This document shows, piece by piece, positions 1 to 12,322 of a stretch of DNA of 64,000 nt. The notes under the pieces are model-generated. The model was given only the letters and a program-made list of their open reading frames with translations. It did no database searches and was not told the origin of the DNA. Source of the stretch: Ligustrum vulgare. Taxonomy: Eukaryota > Streptophyta > Magnoliopsida > Lamiales > Oleaceae. Each line of letters starts with the position of its first letter. Within the stretch, counting starts at the first letter, position 1. The position numbers and the translations under genes are program-made. Location of the stretch: NCBI GenBank assembly GCA_963555705.1, contig OY743172.1:24923446-24987445 (forward strand), given 5' to 3'.

Positions 1-662
1 GAGCCGCGCTGTGCAACTTATGTCCCTCCGGGCTTACTAGTATTACTCCTCCCCCAGATCTCCCTTCAATGGAGGACCCATCAACAAACAACCTGCACTC
101 AAGGTTGTCACCTATGTTCTCAATCATCTCGACCTCGGGTGGATGCGTGAATTCAACTATGAAATCTGCTAACGCTTGGCCCTTTACAGTTGTCCGAGGT
201 ACATAATGGAGGTCGTACTGACTGACTTCTATTGCCCACTTCATTAACCTTCCAGACACATCTGGTTTCTGTAAGACTTGTCTCATAGGGAAATTTTTGA
301 GTACTCAGATAGAATGTGACTAAAAGTTGGGGCAGAGTTTACGAGCCGCGGTGATTAATGCTAAAGCGAGTTTCTCCATGTCTGGGTAGTGCGTTTCGGT
401 GTCCAACATGGCTTTACTCACATAATATAGCGAAAGTTGACTCCTATTCTCTTCTCTAATCAACACGGAGCTAACAGCCTCCTTGAAAACGGCTAAATAA
501 AGAAAGAGCGGTTCGCCGATCTTTGGTTTGGAGAATAGGGGGGCCTGCCCCAAGAATGCTTTTAGTTTGGAAAAAGCTTGCTCACATTCCTGTGTCCACT
601 GTCCACTGGAACTGTCTTCCTCTTTTTAAGACCTTGAAAAATGGTAAACACTTGTAAGTGGA
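1..662 (-). pseudogene. Tat pol fragment: RNase H and start of the second RNase H domain
   Basis: This is the downstream half of the pol gene cut by the Tekay insertion. The clearest frame, 553-320, matches the RNase H segment of the 33424-36078 polyprotein, with the motif YYVSKAMLD in both. From about 160 down to 1 the minus strand reads into a second RNase H-like domain beginning with LFVDGSS, as in Tat elements with an extra archaeal-type RNase H. At least one stop interrupts the frame near 315. The fragment continues off the left edge. Confidence 0.8.
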
Positions 663-667
663 CTTGG

Positions 668-2340
668 TGTAATGATCTAGTTATAAAAAAAAGGGTTGAA
701 TGGTCAACTATGTCAACCTAGTAAAAAAAAAAGGAATAAGACAAATATGGACAAAGTCAGGCGGTGGTTTTTATTCCAAATATATACAAATCCATTACTT
801 TCATTTTCATTTCATCACATACACAGATAGAGAGGATACAGACAGAGAGAAAATCGGGAGAGAAAGAGAGGGGAAAAAAAGAAGAAGAGAAAAAGAAAAA
901 GAAAAAGAGAAGGAAAAAAAAAAAGAGAGGGCGCAGTTGACAACGTGGTTTATACTATTAAAATTTTGTTAGTTGATTTTGAAAGGTAAGTGATATTTAT
1001 TTATTTCAAAGTTTTGTCAAATTGAGGGTTGTTAGATTATTAGATTAAATTTAATTTTTATTAAAAGGGAATTTGTCAAAAAATGAAAAGATTATATTTT
1101 ATTATTGCCTTTATCAATTATTGAGGTAGTTGATATAGTTCGTCATTGATTTAGATATTATATCATTTTCAGGAGGTAACGAATCGGTTGGGACAACTTA
1201 CTAGCCGAATTAGTTTGCACGTATATATAGACCGTGAGTGGAAAAATTTAATTATTTTCAAATATTGAGATTTATTTGGAATTGGAAAGATTGCGAAATG
1301 ATTATTTGTGAAAAGCAACGTGATGTTGAAATCTACCAAAAAGTACTCATGATTATATACTTCTTCTAGTTCACTAAGAGACTTTGACTGTGTTCTATAC
1401 TGCACTGAGGGGTCTTGATTGGGTATGATATTACCCTGAGGCGGTCTGACCGAGTATGATATAGTTCACGGAGGTGGTCTTAGCCATGTTCTAGAATTGA
1501 TTATCAGAGGTCCTTGAAACTAGCCCAAGAGGCAGACCATATTACAGATTATATTCAATTGGTACATTTTGGTGAGATTTGTTAGAGTATGGTCGTACCT
1601 AGAGATTGCAGATTGTGATGACAATATTCTATTGATATGATAAAACTATGTCATTGATTTGACTAGAAATGATATTTTTCAGTATTTTGAGAATGTCTTA
1701 CATTCTGACTATGATTATATGGTATTACACTGTGAAGTATTATATGATGCAAAGTTGATTTTCGATAAAAATGTATAAATGAGAAAGTATAATTATTTTC
1801 GAAATTCTCCACTCACTGAGCTATCAACTCATATATTTTCCCACGATTTTTCTTATCAGGTAGCAGTTGATTTTTTTGGACAACTTTTGGAGTGAGCCTT
1901 TAATTTTGGAGTCAGAGCCACACGATAGTGATAGCTAGTATGACTCATTTCATAGAGCATGTAGTCATTGTTTTGGGACGCATGTTCATTTTTGGATTGC
2001 ACACGTGCATCACATGTAAATAGTTACGGGGCTCACTTTATATTCTGTGTCCATATGTACAGTTTATGTTGATTTTATAATGAAAGTTTGAGAAGTTGGC
2101 TTATCTCTATTATGATGGAAATTATAGTGAGTTTGTTGGGATTTTGTGTATTGATTACAGGTTGGTTAGTCCATATTATAGAGGAGATAATGCCAATTTT
2201 TTTTTATTAAATATAAGTTAACTAAAGTTGCAGTATTTAGAGGCCTTGATGATGGGTCCTACTTTTAGTTGGTATCCATCATCGGTGCACGTCACGTTTC
2301 GGGTCCACTAGGATTACTCGGGGTGGGGCGGGGCGTGTCA
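668..2340 (+). repeat. 5' LTR of the Tekay element
   Basis: It is 1673 bp long with TG...CA ends. It matches 7248-8975 along its whole length, with scattered substitutions. It lacks about 80 bp that the 3' LTR has after the shared ATATTGA near 1264. A purine-rich GA/AAAG tract lies at 829-935. Confidence 0.93.
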
Positions 2341-2343
2341 GTT

Positions 2344-2357
2344 TGGTATCATAGCAT
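2344..2357 (+). other. Primer-binding site of the Tekay element
   Basis: TGGTATCATAGCAT begins three bases after the 5' LTR. It differs by little from the usual plant initiator-Met tRNA primer site TGGTATCAGAGC. Confidence 0.75.
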
Positions 2358-2426
2358 GGTTTGAGTCCATATGCTTGCATTGTACACACATTCTGCTGTT
2401 TTGCATAACATGCATATAGGTGAGTC

Positions 2427-3900
2427 ATGGTACGTGGTGGCAAAACTTGAAGGCTCCAAGATATATTGCCCCAGGCTCACAATGCTCCTGATAGAGGTAA
2501 TATTGGAGAGGCTGAGAGAGTAGAAGAGTCAGTCCATCAGCCATCAGAACATCCACCCCCTGTTTGTCAAAGACAAAATGTAGTTGAAAATGATCCTATT
2601 GCTGTTGAAAGGGTAGAAGAATCTATTCATCAACCAAGAGATGACCCTAAAGAGTCTGAAAGGATAGAAAAATCTGTTCATCAGCCATCTGATCATTTGG
2701 GATAAAGAAATGTAGCGGGAAATATCTTATTGATGTTGAAAGGATTGCTACTGCTGTTGTCACAGCTATGAGGGGTACAGACAAAAATTTTAGTATTGAG
2801 AGAGCAACAAAATTAGGGGCTAAAGTGTTCATACGCACAGCTGATCCTGCAGTTGCTCGGGCATGGATGATCAAAGTGGAAAGAGTTTTCGATGTTATGG
2901 GTTGTCCAGATGATCGAAAATTGTGACTCGCTACTTTCTTGTTAGAAGATGAGGCTTATGATTGGTGGAAGTCAGTACGAAACACATATCGAGATCCTTC
3001 TATTATTACTTGGGCAGATTTCAAACGTGTTTTCTATGATGCTTATTATCCCCGTGCCTTTAAAGATGCAAAGCAGGAAGAATTCTTGAAATTAGTACAG
3101 GAGCACATTACTGTTGCTAAATATCAGGTGAAATTTATTGAACTTTCATAGTATGCAAAATTTCTGGTTAGCAATGAAATTGACAAATGCGGAAGATTTG
3201 AAAATGGCCTAAAAGAAGAGATCAGATCAGCAGTGATAGCTTCTGGTTGGAACAAATTTGGGAAATTAGTAGAATCAGCCTTGAGAGCAGAGAAGAGCAT
3301 TTCAAAGAGATCAACTGGAAAAGAGCAGACATATTTTAGAACAAGTGGCAGACAGACATGGCCAGAAACTTCTAGTTATAGACCACCTCAGAGGGATAGC
3401 AAAGGATTTTTACCAGGTGTGTCCACTTCAGGCCAATTCAAACCCAAATCAAGAGGAAGTCAGGGTTCCAGATTTAGTCATAGTACGGTACAACAACCTA
3501 TCTCCAGTCGTCCTCATACTCAAGGTTCTTCCCAGAGACCATTCACTTTCAGAGAAGATGAGAGTTCCAACAGTGCTAGATTTTGACAATGTCAACTATG
3601 TGGTAGATCCCATCTTGGCGAGTGTTTAAAATTCTAGGGATTTGGTGCCTGTTATCATTATGGTCAAGGAGGACACATTAAGAAGAATTGTCCAATCTTA
3701 TTACATGAGAGTGGCCTATCACAGAGGATGTTTCCACAACAGAGTGTTGGTGACACAAGACAGAGTCAGATCCAAAGAAGTAGTTTTGACAATAAAGTTG
3801 GCAAGAATAGTGGCGTCCAATCTAATATTGCTGGTAGTAGCAGTGTTAAACAAAAAAAGGCCAGCCAAGAAGACCGAAGACCCAGGGAAATTTTTTTACT
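2427..3900 (+). pseudogene. Tekay gag, broken
   Basis: The probable start is the ATG at 2427; a TGA follows at 2445. The middle (2939-3151) carries the capsid-like motif AYDWWKSV. Near 3590-3700 there is a CCHC-type knuckle (CYHYGQGGHIKKNC), the nucleic-acid-binding part of Gag. Stops interrupt at about 3149 and 3584, and the frame shifts several times. The stop at 3149 is a TAG where a Gln codon is likely in relatives, which suggests a C-to-T change. It is not functional. Confidence 0.75.
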
Positions 3901-4248
3901 ATGACTCAGCAGGCAGCAGAGGAGTCACCATATGTTTTTATGGGTATGTTATCTATCTTTGATAGAGATGCTCGTATATTGATTGATCCTGGATCTACTC
4001 ATTCTTTTATTTCATTTTCACTTGCTATAAATGCAAACCAAGAGCTAGAATTTTTAAATAGTTGTTTTGTAGTTGCTACCCCAGTAGGAGAATCACTTTT
4101 GGCTAATAGTGTATATCGAGATTGTGGGATTAAAGTGAATGAACATGAGTTGAAGGAAAATTTGATACCTCTTGGCATACATGATTTTGATATTATTCTG
4201 GGTATGGACTTTTTATCTGCAAATCATGCTTCAGTTTATTGCTTTTGA
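3901..4248 (+). pseudogene. Tekay aspartic protease region
   Basis: The 115-residue frame has ILIDPGSTHSFIS, the retropepsin active-site region. Here the usual D-S/T-G appears as D-P-G, so a key position next to the catalytic Asp is altered. Further on, IILGMDFL is the conserved second motif of plant Ty3/gypsy proteases. It lies between gag and the reverse transcriptase as expected. Confidence 0.75.
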
Positions 4249-4350
4249 AAAGAAGTTGTGTTTAGATAACCAGGACAGCCTGAAGTTATATTTCATGTAC
4301 AGTGCAGAATTTTACCATCTTTTGTCATTTCTGCTATTGCCGCTAGAAGA

Positions 4351-6151
4351 TTGCTCAACAAAGGTTGTTATGCATATTTAGCTCATGTTATTGATACAAG
4401 TGTTAGCAAAGTAAAACTTGAAGACATTCCAGTGGTTCGAGAATTTTCGGATGTATTTCTCGAAGAATTGCTAGGTTTACCACCAGACAGGGATATTGAA
4501 TTTACTATGGATTTGATTCCTGGAACTGCACCTATTTCATGGGCACTATACAGAATGACTCCAGCAGAACTAAAAGAATTGAAAGTCCAATTACAAGAAT
4601 TGGTTGATAAAGGTTTTATCAGACCTAGTGTATCTCCGTGGGGAGCATCAATTTTATTCGTGAAGAAGAAAGATGGTACTATGCGGTTATGTATTGATTA
4701 TAGGCAGTTGAACAAGGTGACAATCCGCAATAAATATCCTTTGCCACGTATTGATGATCTGTTTGATCAACTCCGGGGTGCTACAGTATTTTCAAAGATT
4801 GATTTGCGTTCTGGATATCACCAACTGAAAATCAGAGATAGTGATGTACCAAAGACTGCTATTAGAACAAGATATGGCCATTATGAATTTCTTGTGATGC
4901 CGTTTGGGTTGACCAATGCTCCAGCAGCATTCATGGATATGATGAATATAATGTTTATCCCATACTTAGACAGATTTGTGATTGTATTCATTGATGACAT
5001 ATTGGCGTATTCTCGAGATCATGATGAGCACATAGAACATCTCAGAGTCATTTTGCAAACCTTGCAGGACAAGAAGTTATATGCTAAATTCAGTAAATGT
5101 GAATTTTGGGTCGACAGAGTAGTATTTTTGGGACATGTCATATCAGCTGAGGGAATATATGTAGCTACACCCACATAAAACAGAAGCAGTCGTGAAATGG
5201 GAAAGACCTACTAGTGTGACAGAAATACGGAGTTTTCTCGGATTAGTAGGTTATTACCGTCGTTTTGTGGAGGGATTTTCTAAACTTGCTCTTCCTCTTA
5301 CTAATTTAAATATAAAGAATGCTAAATTTATATGGACGAAAGAATGTGAAAAGAGTTTTCTAGAATTGAAGAATCGATTAGTTTCAGTTCCAATTCTCAC
5401 TCTTCCATCTCCAGGAGAAGAATTTTTAATATATAGTGATGCTTCACGTCAGGGCATTGGTTGTGTGTTGATGCAAAATGGTAAGGTTATAGCCTATGCT
5501 TCTAGACAGTTGAAGAAGAATGAATTGAATTATCCTACACATGACTTAGAGCTTGCCACAGTTGTTTTAGCATTGAAGATTTGGAGGCATTACTTATATG
5601 GAGAGAGATGTCAGATATTTACAGATCATAAGAGCTTGAAATATATTTTCGATCAGAAGGAATTGAACTTAAGGCAAAGAAGATGGTTAGAGTTGATAAA
5701 AGATTACGACTGCAAGATTGATTATCATCCAGGGAAACCCAATGTAGTTGCTGATACTCTCAGTAGAAAGACATCTAGTTCTATGAAACAGGCCAATGCA
5801 ATTTGTTCTTTTTTGTTCGGTGAATTCAGAAATTCACATGTTCAGTTGTCAGTGACCAGGTTGGGAGCATTGTTTGCTAATTTCCAAGTAAGACCTTCCT
5901 TGATTGACATAGTTATCAAAGCTCAGACTCAATATTCAGTATTGAATAAATTGAAGGAGGAAGTTAGTAATGGTAAGCATACAGATTATACCATTCAAGG
6001 TAATGGAGCTTTGGTTATTGAAAAAAGATTATATGTTCCTGATGATTCAAAGTTGAAGAGAGAGATCCTAGAAGAAGCACATAGTTCAGCTTATGCAATG
6101 CATCCTGGTAGTACTAAAATGCATCGCGTACTCAAAGAACATTATTGGTGA
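4351..6151 (+). pseudogene. Tekay reverse transcriptase, RNase H and integrase zinc region
   Basis: The first frame (4351-5178) is the reverse transcriptase. It has [36 protein letters not shown] and the catalytic FIDDIL. A frame break near 5179 separates it from 5192-6151, which holds the connection region, RNase H (YSDASRQGIGCVL, FTDHKSLKYIF, ADTLSR) and the start of the integrase zinc-binding region (HPGSTKMH). That frame ends in a TGA at about 6149, where a Trp codon is usual. Confidence 0.88.
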
Positions 6152-6157
6152 CACGGA

Positions 6158-7196
6158 ATGAAAAGAGAAATAGCTGAATTTGTTTCCAGATGTCTTATTT
6201 GCCAACAAGTAAAGCCAGATCGTCAGAAAACAGCTGGGTTATTACAAACCTTGCTTACTCCTGAATGGAAATGGGAACATATCACTATGGATTTCTTATT
6301 TGGACTTCCTCGTACAGAGAGTGGTCATGATGGTATTTGGATCATTGTTGACAGATTAACGAAGACTGCTAGATTTTTGCCTATTAAAGTTACTTACTCC
6401 CTAGACAAATTGGCGAAAATATATGTTGATGAGATTGTCAGCTTATATGGAGCACCAGTATCTATTATTTCAGATAGAGATTCTCGTTTTACTTCTAAAT
6501 TTTGGCCAAGTTTGCAAAAAGTTATGGGTACTAAGCTACATTTCAATACAACTTTTCATCCCCAGACAGATAGTCAATCAGAAAGAACTATATAGACTTT
6601 GGAAGACATGTTGCGAGCTTGTGTGCTACAGTTTAAAGGGAACTTGGATACTAATTTATCTTTAATAGAGTTTGCTTATAATAACAGTGATCACTCGAAT
6701 ATAGAAATGGCTCCTTTTGAAGCATTGTATGGTAGAAGATGCAAAACTCCAGTTTGTTGGGATGAAGTTGGCGAGAGAAAATTGTTGGGTCCAGAATTTA
6801 TTCAGATTACTTCTGAGAAATTAAAGATAATCAAAGAAAAGCTGAAGACATCTCAATACAGGTAGAAGAACTATGCTGATAGACAAAGAAGAAATCTTGA
6901 ATGTGAAGTTGGAGATAGAGTATTCCTGCGATTATCACCTTGGAAGGGTGTTATCAGATTTGGCAGACGAGGAAAATTGAGTCCTCGATATATTGGCCCT
7001 TATGAGATTTTTGAGCGAATTGAAAGAGAATCTTACTTATGAAGAAGAGCCAGTTCAGATATTGGATAGAAAGGAACAAGTATTACGCAATAAGACAATT
7101 TTATTAGTTAAGGTTCTTTGGAGGAATCAATGCAATAGAAGAGGTAACATGGGAAAGCGAAGATCAGATGCGTTCTCAATATCCTCAGCTCTTTAG
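6158..7196 (+). pseudogene. Tekay integrase and chromodomain-like C-terminus
   Basis: Frame 6158-6595 has the CxxC half of the zinc finger (CLICQQ) and the D,D,E core: Asp in TMDFL, Asp in SDRDSRF and Glu in SERTI. It is cut by a TAG at 6593-6595. Frames 6599-6865 and 6993-7196 continue it after a second TAG at about 6863. The last part resembles the Tekay chromodomain (EEPVQILDRKEQ, then VTWESEDQM in a shifted frame). A stretch appears deleted near 7015-7035. The chromodomain is thought to guide integration to modified chromatin. Confidence 0.85.
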
Positions 7197-7230
7197 ATCT
7201 TATCCAATTGAATTTCGAGGAAGAAATTCT

Positions 7231-7247
7231 TTGAAGGGGGTGAGTTT
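7231..7247 (+). other. Polypurine tract of the Tekay element
   Basis: TTGAAGGGGGTGAG lies directly before the 3' LTR and is the expected plus-strand primer site. Confidence 0.6.
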
Positions 7248-8975
7248 TGTAATGATCTAGTTATAAAAAAAAAAGGTTTGAATGGTCAACTATGTCAACC
7301 TAGTAAAAAAAAAGAGGAATAAGACAAATTTGGACAAAGTCAGGCGATGATTTTTGTCCCAAATATATACAAATCCATTACTTTCATTTTTCATTTCATC
7401 ACATACACAAATAGAGAGGATACAGACAGAGAGAAAATCGGGAGAGAAAGAGAGGGAAAAAAAAAGAAGAGAAAAAAAAGAGAGGGCGTAGTCGACAACG
7501 TGATTTATACTATTAAACTTTTGTTAGTTGATTTTGAAAGGTAAGTGATATTTATTTATTTCAAAGTTTTTTCAAATTGAGGGTTGTTAGATTATTAGTC
7601 TAAATTTAATTTTTATTAAAAGGGAATTTGTCTAAAAATGAAAAGATTATATTTTATTATTTCCTTTATCAATTATTGAGGTTGTTGATGTGGTTTGTCA
7701 TTGATTTAGATATTATATCATTTTCAGGAGGTAATGAATCGGTTGGGACAGCTTACTAGCCAAATTAGTTTGCACGTATATATAAACTGTGAGTGGAAAA
7801 TTTTTAATTATTTCCAAATATTGATTAATTGCTTATATAATTACGTAAAACTTGATTATGTGATTTATATGTCTAATTATGTGATTATTGTGAAATATTA
7901 TGAGAACATGAGATTTATTTGGAATTAGAAAGATTGTGAAATGATTATTTATGAAAAGCAACGTGATGTTGAAATCCATCAAAAAGTACTCATGATTATA
8001 TACTTCTTCTAGTTCACTGAGAGGCTTTGACTGTGTTATATATTGCACTGAGGGGTCTTGACCGGGTATGATATTACCCTGAGGCGGTCTGACCGTGTAT
8101 GATATAGTTCACGGATGTGGTCTTAACCGTGTTCTAGAATTGATTATCAGAGGTCCTTGAGACTAGCCCATGAGGCAGACCATATTACAGATTATATTCA
8201 GTGAGTACATTTTGGTGAGATTTGTTAGAATATGGCCATTCCTAGATATTGCAGACTGTGATGATAGTATTCTATTGATATGATAAGACTATGTCATTGA
8301 TTTGACTAGAAATGATATTTTTTAGCATTATGAGAATGTCTTACATTCTGACTATGATTATATGGTATTACACTGTGAAGTATTATATGATGCAAAGTTG
8401 ATTTTCGATAAAAATGTATAAATGAGAAAGTATAATTATTTTCAAAATTCTCCACTCACTGAGCTATCAACTCATATATTTTCCCACGATTTTTTTATCA
8501 GGTAGCAGTTGAGTTTCTGGGCAGCTTTTGGAGTGAGCCTTTGATTTTGGAGTCAGAGCCACACGAAAATGATAGCTAGTATGACTCATTTTATAGAGCA
8601 TGTAGTCATTGTTTTGGGACGCATGTTCATTTTTGGATTGCACGTGTGCATCACATGTAAATAGTTACGGGGCTCACTTTATATTCTGTGTCCATATGTA
8701 CAGTTTATGTTGGTTTTATAATGAAAGTTTGAGAAGTTGGCTTACCTCTATTGTGATGGAAATTATAGTGAGTTTGTTGGGATTTTGTGTATTTATTACA
8801 GGTTGGTTAGTCCATATTATAGAGGAGATAATGCCAATTTTTTTTCTTAAATATAAGTTAACTAAAGTTGCAGTTTTTAGAGGCCTTGATGGTGGGTCCT
8901 ACTTTTAGTTGGTATCCATCATCGGCGCACGTCACGTTTTGGGTCTACTAGGGTTACTCGGGGCGGGGGGTGTCA
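7248..8975 (+). repeat. 3' LTR of the Tekay element
   Basis: It is 1728 bp long, starting TGTAATG and ending TGTCA, and is followed by the duplicated CTTGG. It carries an ~80-bp AT-rich segment (about 7825-7908) absent from the 5' LTR. Confidence 0.93.
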
Positions 8976-8980
8976 CTTGG

Positions 8981-10223
8981 AGACAAATCGACTTAAGGCA
9001 GCAACCCTTCTGGTTAAGCTTTGCACTTCTTTGAGGTTTCGGGGCGAGCACATGTCGAGCAAAGCTTTGATTTTATCTGGATTGGCTTCAATTCCCCTTC
9101 TGTTCACCATAAAATCAAGAAACTTTCCAGACACTACCCCGAAGGCACACTTCACAGGGTTAAGCTTCATCCAGTACTTCCTTAATATATCAAAAGTCTC
9201 TAACAAATGGCGAACATGTTCTGAGGCGACCATACTTTTTACTAGCATGTCGTCCACATATACTTCCATGGTATTTTTGAGTTGCTTTGAGAACATTTGA
9301 TTCACCAACCTTTGGTAGGTGTCCCATGCATTTCTCAATCCGAATGGCATGGCCCTATAATAATAGAGTCCCTTGTCCATCATAAACGAGATGTGCTCCT
9401 CATCAGATTTATGCATGGGGATCTGATTGTATCCAGAGTATGCATCCATAAAGCTTAGCATCTCATGCCCCTCCGTAGTCAACTAATTGATCAATCCGAG
9501 GAAGCAGAAAACTATCTTTTGGACATGCTTGTTTTAAATTTGAGAAATCAATGCATACCCGGAGCTTTCCGCTTTGCTTGGGACCAAAACAGGGTTCAAC
9601 ACCCACTTCGGATAACAAGATTCTCTGATGAAACCATTTTTCAATAGCTTCGTCACCTCCTCTTTCAAGGCTTCATATTTCTCCGGACTCATCGGCCTCC
9701 TCTTCTGCCTATGCCCAGGAAGTCTTGGGTCGAGTTGGAGCCTGTGATAGGCTATCTTAAGGTCAATTCCAATCATGTCATCGTGTTTCCATGCAAACAC
9801 ATCAAAGTTTTGAAGCAAAAAACTTTTCAGCTGCCCTTTGTATTCAACCGATGAATCCTGCCCAATCTGTAACTCCTTCATTGGGTCGTTTGGATCAACA
9901 CAGAAGCATTCCAGCTTTTCTGCATGGGTAGTGTAACAATTATCACCTGTCATTCTAGGATCCAGATCTGCCAGATCTTCTTCTTGCGCCATTGTAACAT
10001 CTTCATCTGTGGAGAGTCTTGCACCCAATTTTTCAGGGTCAGAAACAAACTCAGCCATTTCCACATCACTAATCATATTGATGGTTCGGTCTTGGAACTT
10101 TTGGATAGCATTTGTGTAACGAGACCGTGATTCCGTTTGACTCTCTCTAATAGTAGCTATGCCATGTTCAGTTGGGGATTTCATACAAATGTACTTTGTG
10201 TGAGTTACAGCCCCCCAGGTCAA
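8981..10223 (-). pseudogene. Tat reverse transcriptase region (left element)
   Basis: Frame 9482-8973 holds the core reverse transcriptase: MDAYSGYNQIPM, MPFGLRNA and the catalytic YVDDMLVKS. It ends at the Tekay insertion point, after RFVSK. Frame 10223-9534 is the upstream part linking protease and reverse transcriptase, with LDPRLPGHRQKRRPMS and LLKNGFIRE. A frame break near 9482-9540 separates the two. Both align well with 33424-34700 of the right-hand element. Confidence 0.85.
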
Positions 10224-10640
10224 TTAGGCCCGGCCTCCCAATTGAGTCGTGATATGAGGAGATTTTATGCACGATTAAGAACTCCATTGGCATCTTAGAA
10301 AGAGTCGGATCCTGTCCTACTTCAATCAAAAGGATTATGGATCCTCTGGGAGCGACGTCATCCCCGGTGAACCCATATATGGGATTTGGGACTGGAATGA
10401 GTGGGGGTACTAATTCCCATCTTGTCAAACGTTACCCCGTAAATCACATTTATCGAGACACCGCCATCCACCTGTATTCGGGACAGACCATTCCGGGCTA
10501 CCACCACCCGGATTACTAACGCATCATTATGTGGGAAATGCACCCCAATCGCATCATCTAGGGTGAAGGTGATGGGTTCTGTCTTGGAAGTCCCAGCAGG
10601 GTGTGAATTGATGTGATAGTTCACATTGGCGGGCTCTTTG
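10224..10640 (-). pseudogene. Tat protease region (left element)
   Basis: Frame 10624-10358 carries GVHFPHNDALVIRVVVA and the active-site region QVDGGVSINVIY, with D-G-G where D-T/S-G is expected. The frame breaks near 10380 and continues as 10428-10168 with GRPGLIDLG. It corresponds to 33060-33420 of the right element. Confidence 0.7.
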
Positions 10641-12083
10641 GCCTCTCTGATGTATCATTTTTGGGAGTTGTTCGTACTGCCGCCCGGATGGGGGCCTCCA
10701 AATATTGTATCGATCTCACGAATTGGTGGGTCATTTACAGGCGGAGGTTGCTCTCTTACATTTTTATTATGCGCCGAGGGCTTATGCCGGTCCCGACTTC
10801 GATCTCTCTAACGGATGTCATTCCTCCCTCTTGGAGGGTTCTTCCAGGAGTCTCGCCTATCAACTCAGCTAAAATTTTGGTCAATTGGCCTGTATGATTT
10901 TCCTCTTTTTGGAGCAAAGTTTCCACCCTTTCTTTCATTGGCCTTCTGATCGACCAGCATGTGGATTTCCCTGCAATCCTCCGTTGCATGCCCATAGTGT
11001 CTATGGTAAGCACAATATGCCCCAGTCATGGGTTGTTTTCCACTTCGGCTTCCACCTATTCCTTCAAGAGCAATAGTGGGATTTGCTAAAGGTATTATGG
11101 AGTGCAGATTGGGAATGACTTCCATGATCTCAGCCATGTAACTAGATCCAGTCCCCGGGAATGGACGTGGGATACCTCCGCGGTGATTTCCGAACCGGTC
11201 TTTATTGCCTCCTTTTCTTTGACCAGCTCCAGGCGGATACCGAGTATTGTATCTCTCCTGAGGATGATTATCTCTGGCTCTCGCCATTTCTTCTGATACA
11301 ATTTCCTCCTTCATGAAATCTACAAGGGCGTTGTAGTCTCTTGGCTTCCTGCTCAGGACTTCTCTCCAAAACATGCTGGTCATGTCTAAACCTCTTTTAA
11401 GGAAGAAAACATTTCCGCCTCTATGATGTTTTCATAGCTATGCATTTCCTCCGTGAATCGGGCTAAATAGTCTTTCAAAGATTCATCCCTTCCCTGCCTC
11501 TGATCTTGAAGGCGCTGGAATGGGAGTTGGTCTGGCCTGGAGGAGACGAAGCCGTTCTTGAAGGCCGTTTTCAAATCTCTCCAACTGTGGATGCTCTTCC
11601 CTCAAGTGTCAGGGCGAAGGCTTTGCATTTTAGCGCAGGAGTGGCTCCGAGTATTTCCATGCTGGAACGGTAGTTTAATAGGTAGGTGATCGTCAGGGTC
11701 ACCTCTCCCGGAGTAGTTTGTTATATTTTGCATTTCAAAGTCAGGGGGCACTGGGCACCTCTGAATGCCTTCCGTAAAAGGGCTTATTTCCTCGTCGTCG
11801 TGCAACTCGTATGACGGTAATTCACTGTTCTCGTCGTGGTTGGAATCCACTGTGCCATGATATCGGTCATAGGGTGGCTGAGTATGGCTCCGCCTCCTCG
11901 GTGATAAAGCTCGGCCGTAATTTGGCCTTTGATAGGTCGACGAATCCCCTTTGGTTCGGGATCAAGCCTCTTCTGTTCTTCTCTCCCTCCTATTTCTAAG
12001 CTCATGTGTGAGGCGCAATTCTCATCGCCGTGTTGTTCTTCCCCACTCCTCTGAGGGTTAACATCATTATCACTCTCATTCAT
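10641..12083 (-). pseudogene. Tat gag (left element), broken
   Basis: The start is the ATG at 12083 (MNESDNDVNP), matching the start at 30986 of the other copy. The capsid-like part is split between 11850-11602 and 11574-11386 (SGRGDPDDH, RQGRDESLKDYLARFTEEM). The nucleocapsid-like part, 11383-10865, has a knuckle-like CAYHRHYGHATEDC. At least three frame breaks separate the parts. Confidence 0.8.
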
Positions 12084-12089
12084 GGCTAT

Positions 12090-12322
12090 AGTGATTTTTG
12101 CACTGTCCTTTCTTCAAGGATAGATGAACTTATATTTCAAAGTTTTAAGCCCTTTTCAAGGTTTGTAAACTTATATTTCAAAGTTCTAAGCCTTTTTCAA
12201 GGTTTCTTGTGACTCTCCACTCTTTTTCAAGAGGTTATCTGCCTTTGTTCAAGGCCTTTGGTGGCTTTTTACCACGCGATTTCGTGGTAAGAGGTGTGGT
12301 TTCCCATAGTTGGCGTCAAAAA
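12090..12322 (-). repeat. Leader region of the left Tat element with short tandem repeats
   Basis: Between the LTR and gag the minus strand has about three degenerate copies of a unit rich in CCTTGAAAAAGG and CTTTGAAATATAAG, the same unit that is tandemly repeated at 30575-30950. A primer-site-like TTGACGCCAACTATGGGA lies next to the LTR. Confidence 0.65.

Larger units (their letters stand above)
668..8975 (+). mobile_element. Complete Ty3/gypsy chromovirus (Tekay/Del type) inserted in the Tat element
   Basis: The element is bounded by LTRs 668-2340 and 7248-8975, both starting TGTAATGATCTAG and ending TGTCA. It is flanked by the 5-bp duplication CTTGG (663-667 and 8976-8980). Inside, in order, are a Met-tRNA-like primer site, gag with a zinc knuckle, protease, reverse transcriptase with FIDDIL, RNase H, integrase and a chromodomain-like C-terminus. 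That order and the C-terminus point to the Tekay/Del branch. Gag-pol carries many stops and frameshifts, so the copy is dead. Confidence 0.93.

Noticed and set aside
700..972. A 90-codon frame rich in Lys, Glu and Arg
   Set aside because: It lies in the GA/AAAG-rich tract of the Tekay LTR and has no counterpart frame in the other LTR.
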